Positions 9,218-19,768 are shown, counted from the stretch's first letter. The stretch is DNA of 64,000 bases from Chryseobacterium polytrichastri (GCF_900142445.1 NZ_FRAV01000011.1:59873-123872), one strand, 5' to 3'. Notes: generated from the sequence alone by a model not told the origin. Program-made: numbers and translations.

Positions 9218-10372
9218 CTATGGGTTTGATTTGGTTTTCATCGTACGGTAAATATTCTCAGAATTAGCAGGTATCGGCTTTATGACTGTACTATCGCTAA
9301 TATTAAGCCCATTAAGAACAACCTTATCACCAGCGTTTATTCCACTTTTCACCACCACAAAATTACCATCATCAGTCGGCGAAGTAGTCACTGCCATACT
9401 CATCACCTGATTACCTTTCATGAGTTTATAAACGAATGATTTATCCTGCATCTGGTAAATCGCTATTTGCGGCACCAACAGAGAATTATCCATATTCACA
9501 GGAATTCGGATGGTTGCACTTGCTCCATTTTGAATAAGTCCTAATTTATTATTAAATATCGCTTTAAAAACGGCTGTTCCTGTACTGCTGTCGATTCCCC
9601 CGCTGGCTGTTTCCAATCTTCCTTTTTCCGGAAAGACAGTACCATCTGCTAGAACCAACGTTACAAGTGGCATATTATTTAACTTTTCAGTGGTTGTACC
9701 GCCTTTCATATTCGCAAGAAATGCAAGCAACTGTTTTTCACTAAGAGAAAAGTAAGCAAATACATTTGTAGTATTAGATAATGTAGTTAAAGGATCCGTT
9801 GCTGTACTGCTCACTAAAGCACCAATCTTAAAAGGAATAAGCCCAATGGTTCCACTTTGAGGACTTCTTATATAAGTATATCCTTGATTGGTTAGTGCAT
9901 TCGCAAGCGTTGCTTTTGCCTGAGATAAAGCAGCTTGCTCAGACTGTAAAGCATATTGTGCGGAACTGAGCTGATATTTACTTACAATTTCCTGTTCCAC
10001 TAAAGGTCTTGCTTTCTCCACGTTCATACGAGCCGTGTTCACGTTGGCTTCTGCTATTTTTATAGCCCCTTTAGCGGTAACAATATCTTGTTCATATTGA
10101 GGGTTTTTAATTCGAAATAACAATTGTCCTTTTGTTACCGTTGCCCCTTCCGGCACATAAATATCCTGAAGGTAACCGGATACCATAGGCTTGATCTCAA
10201 CCACATTTTCTCCTTGTATTGAAGCCGGGAAATCATTGTAAACGATAACTTGCCGAGGTGCTAATGTTAAGACCTGATACGATTGTACAGGAGTTTCTTT
10301 TGTCTTTACCTTTTTGTCACCACAGGATAGCAATATCACTGAAATAAAAAGAACAAATTTATTTTTTATCAT
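9218..10372 (-). CDS. RND efflux periplasmic adaptor (HlyD/AcrA family lipoprotein)
   Basis: 384 residues from the ATG at 10372. This start gives a lipoprotein signal MIKNKFVLFISVILLSCGD with the lipobox LLSC; the longer start at 10411 would put 13 unrelated residues in front. Visible parts are the lipoyl half (VSGYLQDIYVPEGATVTKGQ), the alpha-hairpin (AKGAIKIAEANVNTARMNVEKA to ALSQAKATLANALTNQG), the second lipoyl half (YTYIRSPQSGTIGLIPFKIG) and a beta-barrel with GRLETASGGIDSSTGT. It joins pump and outer-membrane factor across the periplasm. It is the first gene of the operon. Confidence 0.93.
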   Translation of the reverse strand: MIKNKFVLFISVILLSCGDKKVKTKETPVQSYQVLTLAPRQVIVYNDFPASIQGENVVEIKPMVSGYLQDIYVPEGATVTKGQLLFRIKNPQYEQDIVTAKGAIKIAEANVNTARMNVEKARPLVEQEIVSKYQLSSAQYALQSEQAALSQAKATLANALTNQGYTYIRSPQSGTIGLIPFKIGALVSSTATDPLTTLSNTTNVFAYFSLSEKQLLAFLANMKGGTTTEKLNNMPLVTLVLADGTVFPEKGRLETASGGIDSSTGTAVFKAIFNNKLGLIQNGASATIRIPVNMDNSLLVPQIAIYQMQDKSFVYKLMKGNQVMSMAVTTSPTDDGNFVVVKSGINAGDKVVLNGLNISDSTVIKPIPANSENIYRTMKTKSNP

Positions 10373-10741
10373 AGGAATGTGTTTATATAAAATAAATTCA
10401 AACAAAAACACAGAATGACTTAAAAACCAACCATCTTAAAATTTGAATTTCTAATTTTATGATTATAAAAATAAGATTTTAATAGATAATTTTCAATAAA
10501 AATATTTAATCTTAACGTATTTTTATATAAAGAATGGAAATAAAGAAACCTAACTTTATAAAAATCCAGATTGCACATAAACACTTCTTATCCTATTTAG
10601 GACAAAATAATAAGCTGTCAAATAAACTCTGAAATCTAAGTAAAAAGACTCGTTACATATATAAAAACCTTTAAACATCACCATTTAAACGCTTCTTATC
10701 TTCCAATTTGCATTGATACTATAATTTATTTTCAATCTCAA
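10373..10741. other. Intergenic region upstream of the efflux operon
   Basis: About 370 AT-rich bases between the end of the LuxR-type regulator gene and the adaptor gene, both on the minus strand. It must hold the efflux promoter. No exact TAnnTTTG element or convincing terminator was found. Confidence 0.5.
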
Positions 10742-11500
10742 CTAAATCAGCTTATTCAATACAACATAGGATATTGCTTCTGTTATATTATTTACTCCAA
10801 TTTTTTCAAACAATTTACGGCGATGAAATTTAACAGTGTCTGGTGAGAGATACAACCGCTGGGCTATTTCTTCTATTTTCAACCCTTGAAGATAAAACCT
10901 TATGATTTCAATTTCCCTTATTTTTAAGGTAATTTTATGTTCTTCTTTCCATTTGCCGGTAAGAAGATTATAGGTCCAATAGGTTTCAGAGGTATTAGAT
11001 TGTATGCAAATATTTCCTGCAGTTTGGTTCTGGGAGTAAGACACCAAACACACCATTTTAGAGATATCACCATTTTCAGAGATTTCGATCGGAATCATTT
11101 TATGATTGATCAATACATCACTATTGCTTGCATTTGTTACATGAAAATCATAAGTAATACTGTAAGTCTTTTTCTCTTCAAGAGATAAACATTCGAAAAA
11201 TTTAAACCCTACATTCGCTACCTTCATTAATACTTTAAGATCATCAGCTTTTGTGAACTTACGATAAAAATCATAGCCTAATTTTTCTACTTCACTAGAT
11301 CGTAGACCTGAAAAAAGAGAAGGATTTTCTGAAAGGAATTCAATTTTTTCGTTAACAAAATCCAAGATAAAAACACATCCAAAGCTTATTCTTGCTAGGC
11401 CTTTAAGCGCCTCCAAATATTTTTTTGAAGTTTCTTTTTGCTCTGATGGAGGGAAAGCGGAAATATTGCCGGCCCAAAGTGAATTTGGGATGTCATTCAT
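10742..11500 (-). CDS. LuxR-type (GerE) response regulator with PAS-like N-terminus
   Basis: 252 residues. The last 65 or so form a LuxR/GerE helix-turn-helix: KITLKIREIEIIRFYLQGLK, IEEIAQRLYLSPDTVKFHRR, then KLFEKIGVNNITEAISYV, with the canonical IAxxLxxSxxTVKxHrxxIxxKlgv pattern. The N-terminal 150 residues (ARISFGCVFILDFVNEKIEF) resemble a PAS sensory domain rather than a phosphoacceptor receiver. It lies upstream of and in the same orientation as the efflux operon, 370 bases away, and may regulate it; that link is inferred from position only. A palindrome overlapping its own -7 box suggests autoregulation. Confidence 0.8.
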   Translation of the reverse strand: MNDIPNSLWAGNISAFPPSEQKETSKKYLEALKGLARISFGCVFILDFVNEKIEFLSENPSLFSGLRSSEVEKLGYDFYRKFTKADDLKVLMKVANVGFKFFECLSLEEKKTYSITYDFHVTNASNSDVLINHKMIPIEISENGDISKMVCLVSYSQNQTAGNICIQSNTSETYWTYNLLTGKWKEEHKITLKIREIEIIRFYLQGLKIEEIAQRLYLSPDTVKFHRRKLFEKIGVNNITEAISYVVLNKLI

Positions 11501-11530
11501 ACGTGTATCTTATCTGTAATTAGTTAATTC

Positions 11531-11551
11531 CAAAACTACACAAAAGTGTAG
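11531..11551 (-). promoter_or_regulatory. -7 element with overlapping palindromic operator for the LuxR-type gene
   Basis: The minus strand has TAGTTTTG (11531-11538), matching TAnnTTTG, 31 bases before the ATG. Overlapping it is the perfect palindrome CTACAC-AAAA-GTGTAG (11536-11551). A repressor bound here would block the promoter. Confidence 0.5.
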
Positions 11552-12193
11552 TAATATTAAAATTTTATTAAATTATTTTTACCACTATATTAATATTCAT
11601 GTCATGTTAAAAAAAAGTATTGCTTAAATGATAAAAATTCATAACAAAATATTTAATAATAAATCATTAACAATAGCTTACAAGCAGAATTGCTTAAAAA
11701 ATAATCCATATTCCAATTCTAATGGTCATACTGACTACAGTATGGCCATTAATTTTTTTAAAATTATAACATACATGCTTTTATTTGAAAGTTTAAAAGC
11801 AGCAAAGAGAAATATAAAAACGACCTAAAAACAAACCTAATATGAAGTATAAACAATGAGAAACAAAAGAATGATACTAAAATTAAGAAACTACCTTAGT
11901 ACTATTGTATCCAGTATTAAAAAACAAATTTTTATTCAAGATTTAATTTAAAAACTAAATCAGTTCAAAATCCAATTGAAAATTAAATTATGACTCACAC
12001 CAAATTTGGGATAATTACGCATAATTTTTATTTCACGACTGTTTGATAAATTAAAAAACAACTTAACTATTAACAATATAAATCTCTATCCTATGTAAAA
12101 ATCATCTTTAATCGTATTAGAAAAAATCATCACATGGAATTACACCAAAAGTTCCATAATATATTCATCAAAACATACTTAACCAATTATCAT
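11552..12193. other. Divergent intergenic region
   Basis: About 640 bases between the LuxR-type gene (minus) and the fibronectin-type gene (plus). It contains the orphan terminator at 11721-11759 and otherwise AT-rich sequence. A 66-codon ORF at 11628-11828 runs through the terminator hairpin and has no protein-like features, so it is not called. Confidence 0.5.
11721..11759 (+). terminator. Strong orphan terminator, plus strand
   Basis: Arms AATGGTCATACTG (11721-11733) and CAGTATGGCCATT (11738-11750) form a 13-bp stem with one G-U pair and a 4-base loop, followed by seven T. No protein gene precedes it on the plus strand, so it may end a small RNA transcribed from the 11.55-11.7 kb region. 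Confidence 0.65.
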
Positions 12194-15100
12194 ATGAGAA
12201 AAAATTTACTAATTATCAGTTTTTTACTGTCTTTTACTTCGATTCTCTCAGGACAAACATGCAACCCTGTTCCGGTCCCCTTTTTACAATCGTTTAGCAC
12301 CGGAGCTCTTCCAACATGCTGGGTAAATCAGAATCCAACGACCACTTCCACCAACGCTAATGTAAAATGGAAATTTACGGGAGCAGCAGGATATGGAGCC
12401 ACCGGAAATGGAGGAAAACCTGCGGGAACCTTTGCATGGGTAGATGCGTCTACCCCTCTTGACAACGAACATACTGTTGAATTACTCAGTCCACAAATTA
12501 ATTTAACAGGATTAACGAATCCTTATGTAAAATTTGAATGGTTCAAAGATCATTTAACAGCACTTAACGGAACTGTACCTCTTGCCGAGCCCAATCAGCT
12601 AAAACTTGAAGTAAATAATGGTACCGGATGGGTTCAAATTTGGGCAAGCAACACCAATAACCCCGAATGGAGAACGGTAGGCATTCCGTTAGCAGCAAGC
12701 TACGTAGGAACTACAATCCAATTAAAATTCACCGTTGATAAAGATGTAGCAGCAGGAGGTGATTTTTACGATGATATATTAATAGATGAGGTACAAGTAA
12801 TACAGGCTCCTACTTGTTTTGAACCAACAACTTTACCTGTAAGTAATATCATTCCTACATCAGGAACCATTAATTGGGCGGCACCTGCTTCGCCAGCACC
12901 CGCTCCTGCGAATGGATATGAATATTATTATAACACAATAAATATTCCCCCAATTGCATCCACTGTAGGTACGGCAAATCCGGGAACCAGCGTAAACTTA
13001 ACTCCACTTATTCCGGGAACAACCTATTATTGGTGGGTGAGATCGGTTTGCTCAGCTACCGACAAATCGCCATGGGTAGTAGGTGCTCCTTTTACCCCTG
13101 GACAAATTGGAGGTGGTACTGCTACAAATGCATTTTTGCCTGTTTATTCTTGCTCGGCATTTAATTACTCGCAACAGATTTATTTGACATCAGAAGTTGC
13201 AGGAGCTGTGGGAAACAATAATTATATAACATCTGTTAAATTTTTCGTCTCTACCATCGGAACTGCTCAGGCCAATTATAATCAATGGAATGTTTATATG
13301 GGGAATACAACCCAAACTGATTTTCCAACAACGAGTAATTGGGTTCCTTCTGCATCTTTAACACAAGTGTATTCTGGTACACTACCGGTAATGACCGCGG
13401 GAACATGGGTAACAATTCCACTAACCACACCTTTCCTATGGAACGGTACAAGCAATCTGGTAATTGGTGTTGATGAAAACTCTACAGGAACATCGTGTAC
13501 TGCAAACTGGGGAAGCTATACTGCGGGAACCAACCGAGGGATGATTTATTACAACGCAACAACCAATCCTGATCCTGCAAATCCTCCTACCGCTATCAGC
13601 AGATATGCTACACTTCCAAGGATTCAGTTAGTGGGTACGGTTTTATCACCCTGCACCAACGTACCTCCTGCTAATATTGCAGTTAATAATATTACCACAA
13701 CATCAGCAACAGTTTCTTGGACGCCTACCGCAAATGCGACCTATGTTGTAATGTATAGATCATTACCTTCTGGAGTATGGCAGACTATTAATGTTACAAC
13801 TCCTTTCACGAACAATGTTACCCTTCCTGCTCTTCTAGAATCCACTCAATACGAGGTGCAAGTTGCTACAGTCTGTGGAACGCAGGGAGCGTTTTCACCT
13901 GTTACTACTTTTACAACTCCTGCATTAACCTATTGCAATTCTGGTACAGCAACCGTTACCAATGGTTACATCAGTAATATTACAATGATTGGTTCGAATG
14001 TACCTTTAACAAGTAACAATTCAGGGCCAACTACTTATACTGATTATTCTTTAGATCCTACCAAGACCATTACCTTATTGCGAAATTCAACCAATAATGT
14101 ATTATCTGTAGGAAGATCAATCAGCTCAGGAACTTATACAACCAATGCATGGATTGATTTTAACGGAGATGGAATTTTTAATAACATCCCGTCTACAACG
14201 CCAGGTGGTGAAAGAATCATGAATTTAGGATACTCCAGCACAACACCGCTTACTGCTAACTTTGGAGTTCCTGCCAATGCTTACACAGGAACAAGTAAAA
14301 TAAAAATGCGTGTTATTGTGTATGCTTTAACACCCACTGATGCTTGCTCAGCGCTAACAAGTAATGGCGAAGTTGAAGATTATTATGTAAAATTTATAGA
14401 TCTTCAACCATGTACTACAGCACCTCCAACGAATATGGCGGTAAATAATATTACGCACAATACAGCGTATGTTTCTTGGCTGCCTACTGCCAATGCAACG
14501 TATGTAATCAGATGGAGACAGGGCACTACAGGGGCCTGGCTTCCTACAGCTGCTGGCTTAACGCTTCCGGCAGGACAGAGCTTTCATACCATTCCCGGAC
14601 TTCTTGAGCAGACTGCATATCAGGTTCAGGTAGCAACAATTTGCGGTGGTACACAAGGAACATTTTCACCCAATATAAACTTTACAACACTTCCGTTGAC
14701 GTATTGTAACATGAGTGGTACAGGAACCAACGATCACATTTCTAATGTGAAAGTCACCCCCATTAATTTCCCCATTATGGATAACACCTCTGTTCAGACC
14801 AATTATATGAACTATGTTACTCCTGCAACATTAATCAATTTAGAAATTGGTTCTATAGGAAATCAATTATCTGTTTCAAAAGGTTGGACAGGCACCACAT
14901 CTGCAGATGCAGTATATGCATGGATTGACTGGGATAGAAACGGAGTGTTTACAGATGCCGAAAGAATTATGACTTCAGCCTCAAGTACAACAACTCCCGT
15001 AACAGCAGCCTTTGATGTGCCAACAACCGGCATTTACACAGGACCATTAACGACAACAATGAGAGTTGCTCTTAAACGTGGAAGCGCTCCCGTAATCTGT

Positions 15101-16699
15101 GTGGATCCCGCTAATGGTGAAGTTGAAGATTATGCCGTAAAATTGAGACCTTGTAACAACACAACACCAGGAGCTCCTGCATTCAACGCGATTACACATA
15201 ATTCTGTGGCAGTCAACTGGACTGTTGCGACTAACAATAATGCATTTATCTTAGAATACAGAGCTATTACTATTCCCGCTTCAGGTTGGATTACATTAAA
15301 TCCGTCTGTTCTCGCAGGAAACCCTCCATTAACAATCAATGGTTTACTACCGGCTACTACGTATGAAGTGAGAATTGCAGCAGTTTGCGGAAATACACCT
15401 GGTACGTATACCGCGATTAAAACATTCACAACGAGATGCGATCCTACACCTCCCAATGTTACAATAAGCAATATTACTTCCACTTCTGCGGTTGTTACCT
15501 GGAACCCAATTGTTCCTAATGCAACCTATATTTTAAGTTGGAGAGAAGTAGGCACTATCCCTTGGAATACCCCAACTGTTCCTCAACCACCAGCAAACTC
15601 TTATACTATTCAGAATTTAGATTCATTTAAAACATATGAAGTAAAAGTGGCTAATATATGTGTAGGGGAAACAAATCCAAATCAATGGTCAAACCCTAAA
15701 ACATTTACAACAATAAGAATTTGCGAACTACCTCCTCCGGGACTTACCATTCATAATCTTACGCCAACAACTGCAGAAGTAGTTTGGGATGCATTCCCGG
15801 GAGCAACTTATGTTCTAAGATATAGAAAAGTGGGAATTCCGAGTTGGACCGATATTTCAGTAAATACCAACACGTATACCCTGACGGGACTATTGGAATT
15901 AACGAAGTATGAAATGCAGGTTGCCAATGTTTGTAGTGGAAATCCGCCAAATTTTACTGCTCTTTATTATTTCACAACTCCTACTGTAGTTTACTGCCAG
16001 ATGACATCAGCTAATTCTGCAACAGAGTACATCTCAAAAGTTACCGCAAAACCTAATGGTAAACCGGAAATGATTAATGAATCTGTAGCCTCAAATTATT
16101 CAGATTTTACAGGAAACTCCTTAAAATTCATTGAATTAATTCAAGGATCAACCGGAAATAAAATCATCATAGATAAAAACCTAAACTCTGGCGCCAAAGC
16201 AGGAGTAGCTGTGTGGATTGATTTCAACAGAAATGGATATTTCGATATTGATGAAAGAATCATGGCTGACGGACCTAACACCAATCCAACATCAACCACT
16301 ACATTCACTGTGCCAAATGATGCATTTATAAGCCTTACAGATTATCATTATGTTGTAATGAGAGTCGCCATGGGTAAAGATGAAATTCCGGTAAACTGTG
16401 TTAGTTTCCCAAATGGCGAAGTAGAAGATTATACCGTTAGAATTTCTAAAGAAAAAGTAGCCAATTCGGTAAACCAAACAGATATCCTGATCTACCCTAA
16501 CCCTGTAAGCACAACATTGTATGTGAAAAACATCAGCAGAAAAGCGAATTATAAAATCTATACTGCTGTAGGAAGATTGGTATCAAATGGCGTCATCTTG
16601 AATAATACTATTAATGTAAGCAACCTTATTAAAGGTGTATACATTATAGAAATAGAAGATATTCAAGGATCTGTACAAAAGAAATTTATTAAAGAATAA
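12194..16699 (+). CDS. Giant T9SS-secreted fibronectin type III / GEVED surface protein
   Basis: 1501 residues from the ATG at 12194, which starts a signal peptide (MRKNLLIISFLLSFTSILSG-QT); an ATG 60 bases upstream only adds a non-signal extension. Domains in order: a MAM-like adhesion domain near residues 30-210 (FLQSFSTGALPTCW; FYDDILIDEVQV); six fibronectin III repeats, each opening with Cys-x-P and containing TSAxVxW, e.g. ITTTSATVSWTPTANATYVV; and three GEVED modules ending NGEVEDYYVKF, NGEVEDYAVKL and NGEVEDYTVRI. The C-terminus has a type A T9SS sorting domain (ILIYPNPVSTTLYVKN ... GVYIIEIEDIQGSVQKKFIKE). It is thus exported and probably surface-attached. An adhesin or polymer-binding role is inferred. 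Confidence 0.9.
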   Translation: MRKNLLIISFLLSFTSILSGQTCNPVPVPFLQSFSTGALPTCWVNQNPTTTSTNANVKWKFTGAAGYGATGNGGKPAGTFAWVDASTPLDNEHTVELLSPQINLTGLTNPYVKFEWFKDHLTALNGTVPLAEPNQLKLEVNNGTGWVQIWASNTNNPEWRTVGIPLAASYVGTTIQLKFTVDKDVAAGGDFYDDILIDEVQVIQAPTCFEPTTLPVSNIIPTSGTINWAAPASPAPAPANGYEYYYNTINIPPIASTVGTANPGTSVNLTPLIPGTTYYWWVRSVCSATDKSPWVVGAPFTPGQIGGGTATNAFLPVYSCSAFNYSQQIYLTSEVAGAVGNNNYITSVKFFVSTIGTAQANYNQWNVYMGNTTQTDFPTTSNWVPSASLTQVYSGTLPVMTAGTWVTIPLTTPFLWNGTSNLVIGVDENSTGTSCTANWGSYTAGTNRGMIYYNATTNPDPANPPTAISRYATLPRIQLVGTVLSPCTNVPPANIAVNNITTTSATVSWTPTANATYVVMYRSLPSGVWQTINVTTPFTNNVTLPALLESTQYEVQVATVCGTQGAFSPVTTFTTPALTYCNSGTATVTNGYISNITMIGSNVPLTSNNSGPTTYTDYSLDPTKTITLLRNSTNNVLSVGRSISSGTYTTNAWIDFNGDGIFNNIPSTTPGGERIMNLGYSSTTPLTANFGVPANAYTGTSKIKMRVIVYALTPTDACSALTSNGEVEDYYVKFIDLQPCTTAPPTNMAVNNITHNTAYVSWLPTANATYVIRWRQGTTGAWLPTAAGLTLPAGQSFHTIPGLLEQTAYQVQVATICGGTQGTFSPNINFTTLPLTYCNMSGTGTNDHISNVKVTPINFPIMDNTSVQTNYMNYVTPATLINLEIGSIGNQLSVSKGWTGTTSADAVYAWIDWDRNGVFTDAERIMTSASSTTTPVTAAFDVPTTGIYTGPLTTTMRVALKRGSAPVICVDPANGEVEDYAVKLRPCNNTTPGAPAFNAITHNSVAVNWTVATNNNAFILEYRAITIPASGWITLNPSVLAGNPPLTINGLLPATTYEVRIAAVCGNTPGTYTAIKTFTTRCDPTPPNVTISNITSTSAVVTWNPIVPNATYILSWREVGTIPWNTPTVPQPPANSYTIQNLDSFKTYEVKVANICVGETNPNQWSNPKTFTTIRICELPPPGLTIHNLTPTTAEVVWDAFPGATYVLRYRKVGIPSWTDISVNTNTYTLTGLLELTKYEMQVANVCSGNPPNFTALYYFTTPTVVYCQMTSANSATEYISKVTAKPNGKPEMINESVASNYSDFTGNSLKFIELIQGSTGNKIIIDKNLNSGAKAGVAVWIDFNRNGYFDIDERIMADGPNTNPTSTTTFTVPNDAFISLTDYHYVVMRVAMGKDEIPVNCVSFPNGEVEDYTVRISKEKVANSVNQTDILIYPNPVSTTLYVKNISRKANYKIYTAVGRLVSNGVILNNTINVSNLIKGVYIIEIEDIQGSVQKKFIKE

Positions 16700-16716
16700 A
16701 TAACCCATAAGATTTA

Positions 16717-16748
16717 CTAAAGCTGTGTTAATATATACACAGCTTTAG
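16717..16748 (+). terminator. Hairpin between two surface-protein genes
   Basis: Arms CTAAAGCTGTGT (16717-16728) and ACACAGCTTTAG (16737-16748) form a perfect 12-bp stem 17 bases after the stop. The following T tract is weak (TTACATT), so it may be a partial terminator or a transcript-stabilising hairpin. Confidence 0.6.
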
Positions 16749-16774
16749 TTACATTAAATTCTAATTCCATCATT

Positions 16775-19654
16775 ATGAAAAAGTTTCTACTAAGTTTTGT
16801 ATTAGTTTTTACGACATTCTGTTCCCTCTTTGCACAAAGAGATACAGATCATTGGATTGCTCCGTATTTTGACAGCTCAAGTAGCGGATATAATCAAGCA
16901 TTATATTTTTCAACAGATTCTGTTGCTCCTTTTGAAGTAAAAATATATAGCAATAACATTGAAATTGGAAGTGTGACTATTGCCCTGAATGATCCAAAAG
17001 TATTTCATATTCCGGCAACAATTACACCTGCTAACCCGGCTCTGCCCGGCAATGTAATAAAGGTAATAGACGATGCAGACGCATTTACTGTTCTTAATAA
17101 AGGTATTTACACAAAAGGTGCAAAACCGTATTTTTTAACCATGAGAATGTATGTTGGTTCTCACGGTGAAATCCTTACATCCAAAGGAAAATCAGGAATT
17201 GGTAAAACTTTTTATGCAGCATCTGCACCCATTACAAATACAACAGCAACAAGCTATAATTTCACCACAGGAATTATGACTACAGAAGATAACACGGTAG
17301 TTACTGTTTCCGGATTTAATCCTGGTGTGGTATTTATTAACCAACCTACAACGGTCACAGCACCTATTACTTTCACGTTAAATAAAGGCCAATCCTATCT
17401 CTTGGTGGGAGAAGCAAATGTTTCTGCAAACGCTACCGGATTTATTGGTGCCAAAATTATTGCTGACAAACCGGTTTCGGTTACCAATGGTAATTCAAAT
17501 GGATATTATGCAACCAATACTACAGGCACAGATGGTTCAGATTTAATTCTTGATCAATCTGTTCCAATCGATCGTTTAGGAAAAGAGTTTGCGATGATCA
17601 GAACGCTTGCTTCTTTAAATACCGGAGATAATATGGAAGGAGGTATCATCATCGCTACAGAGAACAATACCGAAATATTTCTAAATGACAACCCAACAGC
17701 TGTTGCAACACTTAATGAAGGAGAATTCTACAGAATTCTGGATTCAGGTTATACACTGCAGGGAACAGCAGGTCATTATAATATTTATGTAAGGGCCACT
17801 AAAAATGTATATTTATATCAACTTGTCTCAGGTAATCAGGCAAATGCCAAAAACAATGGCGGTTATAATTACATTCCACCATTGAACTGTTTTTTACCCC
17901 GAAAAATTGAGCAAATCGGTAAGATCTCAGAAATGCCTTTAACAGCTACTACATCAGGTCAACCTACCAATAATTTCTTATTAAAACTGAATATCATCAC
18001 GGAAGCAGGGGCTACCGTTTTAGTGAATAATAATCCTCCAACGGCTGCAGAAGGTCCATACCCATTGTTAGGTAATACCAACTGGGTAACATATGCAATA
18101 TCCGGAGTGAGTGATAATCTCACCATTCAATCTACTAAAGCTGTTACAGCAGGGGTAAACGGCGGATATAGTTCTGCCGGATATGGAGGATATTTTGCAG
18201 GATTCTCTTCAGTTCCTGTGATCTCAAAAAAATCAGGAGAATGTGCTCCAGGAATCATACTGGAAGTAGATGACGGTTATGACAGTTATCAATGGTATCT
18301 AAACGGTGTTGCCATCCCTGGTGCTACCTCAAATACCTATGCGCCTTTAGTAGGTGGAAATTACACCGTGATAGTAGGTATGGGAACTTGTGCGCCGATA
18401 ACAACGCCTATCTATAAAGTCTATTCTTGTGTTAAAAATACAACGGCTAGTCTAAATGCCTGTGCTACAAAAATAATCACTCCAGCATTTACAAGCTCAC
18501 CACAAGCTCCGGTTCCAAGTACGGTAACCATTATTACACAACCCACTCATGGAACAGCAGTCGTAAATCCGGCAACAGGTACAATCACCTACACCCCTGT
18601 CACAGGATATATAGGGACGGACGTGATCGTTTATAAATTCTGTGGAAATGGTGGTGAATTTGTAGATTGTGAAATCGTAACATTAACCTTAACCGTTGTT
18701 CCATTCATTGTAAAAGATGCAAGACTGGAAGCTTGCCAATATGATGACAAAGCATTTTTTGATTTAACTACAGCAAACGTTATTGATTTTACTCAGGTAA
18801 CTAAAAGATATTACCCTACCCTAGCAGATCTGAACGCAAATACCAATCAAATTATAGATATTACCAACTATGGTTCTGCAGGAGGATTTGTATATGTAAA
18901 GATAACCAGCAATGAAGGGTGTACGGCCAATGCAAAAATTGAATTAGTTGCAAAACCTATTAAAAAATCACCAATTCTTGTAGATAAATATATCTGTATT
19001 GATGCTAAAACAAATCTGGAAGCAGGTGCTGGATACGATTCTTACCTTTGGAGTACAGGAGCAACAACATCAGGAATTCAAGGAGTCGGTGTTGGAGAAT
19101 ATACCGTTGTTCTTGGAAAAAATGGATGTTTTGTTACCCAGGTTGTGAGAGTTAAGAAAACAGTAGATCCTGTGATTACCCAAATAGAGATCTCTACAAC
19201 AACAGCAACCGTACACGTAAACGGAGGAACTCCACCTTACAAATATTCAGTAGATGGAATTACCAATTGGCAGGATTCTAATGTATTTACAGATCTTTCA
19301 AGAGGTCAGCATACATTCTATGTAAAAGATTCTTACAACTGTACGCCTATTTCAGTTGAGGTTACTGTACCTAATCTAATCAATGCAATTACTCCAAACG
19401 GAGATAACAAAAATGATTATATTGATTACAGCGAACTGTCTTACAAACTTAATCTAACCTTTGTAATCTATGACCGATATGGCAATAAAATATTCACAGG
19501 CGATAAGTTCAACAACTACAGATGGGATGGTAAACATTTCGATAAGAAAATACAAACCGGAACCTATTGGTATCACATCAACTGGAATGAACCCAACAAA
19601 CAACAGACTCCAATAAAATACACAGGTTGGATTCTTGTAAAAAATAGAGAATAA
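16775..19654 (+). CDS. T9SS type B secreted protein with IgGFc-binding-like N-terminus (CHU_C domain)
   Basis: 959 residues with a signal peptide (MKKFLLSFVLVFTTFCSLFA-QR). Residues of about 25-480 resemble the IgGFc-binding N-terminal domain (DHWIAPYFDSSSSGYNQALY; VTNGNSNGYYATNTTGTDGSD). An Ig-like segment follows (YDSYQWYLNGVAIPGATSNT), then a cadherin-like/big-3-like piece (TQPTHGTAVVNPATGTITYT). The end is a gliding-motility-type CHU_C sorting domain: ITPNGDNKNDYIDYSEL, LTFVIYDRYGNKIFTGD and GTYWYHINW, i.e. T9SS type B. Type B substrates are often retained on or released from the cell surface differently from type A. It lies 75 bases after the previous surface gene. Confidence 0.9.
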   Translation: MKKFLLSFVLVFTTFCSLFAQRDTDHWIAPYFDSSSSGYNQALYFSTDSVAPFEVKIYSNNIEIGSVTIALNDPKVFHIPATITPANPALPGNVIKVIDDADAFTVLNKGIYTKGAKPYFLTMRMYVGSHGEILTSKGKSGIGKTFYAASAPITNTTATSYNFTTGIMTTEDNTVVTVSGFNPGVVFINQPTTVTAPITFTLNKGQSYLLVGEANVSANATGFIGAKIIADKPVSVTNGNSNGYYATNTTGTDGSDLILDQSVPIDRLGKEFAMIRTLASLNTGDNMEGGIIIATENNTEIFLNDNPTAVATLNEGEFYRILDSGYTLQGTAGHYNIYVRATKNVYLYQLVSGNQANAKNNGGYNYIPPLNCFLPRKIEQIGKISEMPLTATTSGQPTNNFLLKLNIITEAGATVLVNNNPPTAAEGPYPLLGNTNWVTYAISGVSDNLTIQSTKAVTAGVNGGYSSAGYGGYFAGFSSVPVISKKSGECAPGIILEVDDGYDSYQWYLNGVAIPGATSNTYAPLVGGNYTVIVGMGTCAPITTPIYKVYSCVKNTTASLNACATKIITPAFTSSPQAPVPSTVTIITQPTHGTAVVNPATGTITYTPVTGYIGTDVIVYKFCGNGGEFVDCEIVTLTLTVVPFIVKDARLEACQYDDKAFFDLTTANVIDFTQVTKRYYPTLADLNANTNQIIDITNYGSAGGFVYVKITSNEGCTANAKIELVAKPIKKSPILVDKYICIDAKTNLEAGAGYDSYLWSTGATTSGIQGVGVGEYTVVLGKNGCFVTQVVRVKKTVDPVITQIEISTTTATVHVNGGTPPYKYSVDGITNWQDSNVFTDLSRGQHTFYVKDSYNCTPISVEVTVPNLINAITPNGDNKNDYIDYSELSYKLNLTFVIYDRYGNKIFTGDKFNNYRWDGKHFDKKIQTGTYWYHINWNEPNKQQTPIKYTGWILVKNRE

Positions 19655-19768
19655 GCTTTCATTATAACAACAAAATGTATCCCTATGAATAATAAAATCA
19701 TTTTAACTGAATTTGACTCTCGTCAAGCACAACAAAGTACATTCATAAAAAATCAAACATCTCCATCT

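Noticed and set aside
11628..11828. 66-codon plus-strand ORF
   Set aside because: It runs through a strong terminator hairpin and has a low-complexity Asn/Lys/Ile-rich sequence with no domain or signal features.
15130..15483. 117-codon minus-strand ORF inside the fibronectin gene
   Set aside because: It is antisense to well-conserved fibronectin III repeats and has no independent support.
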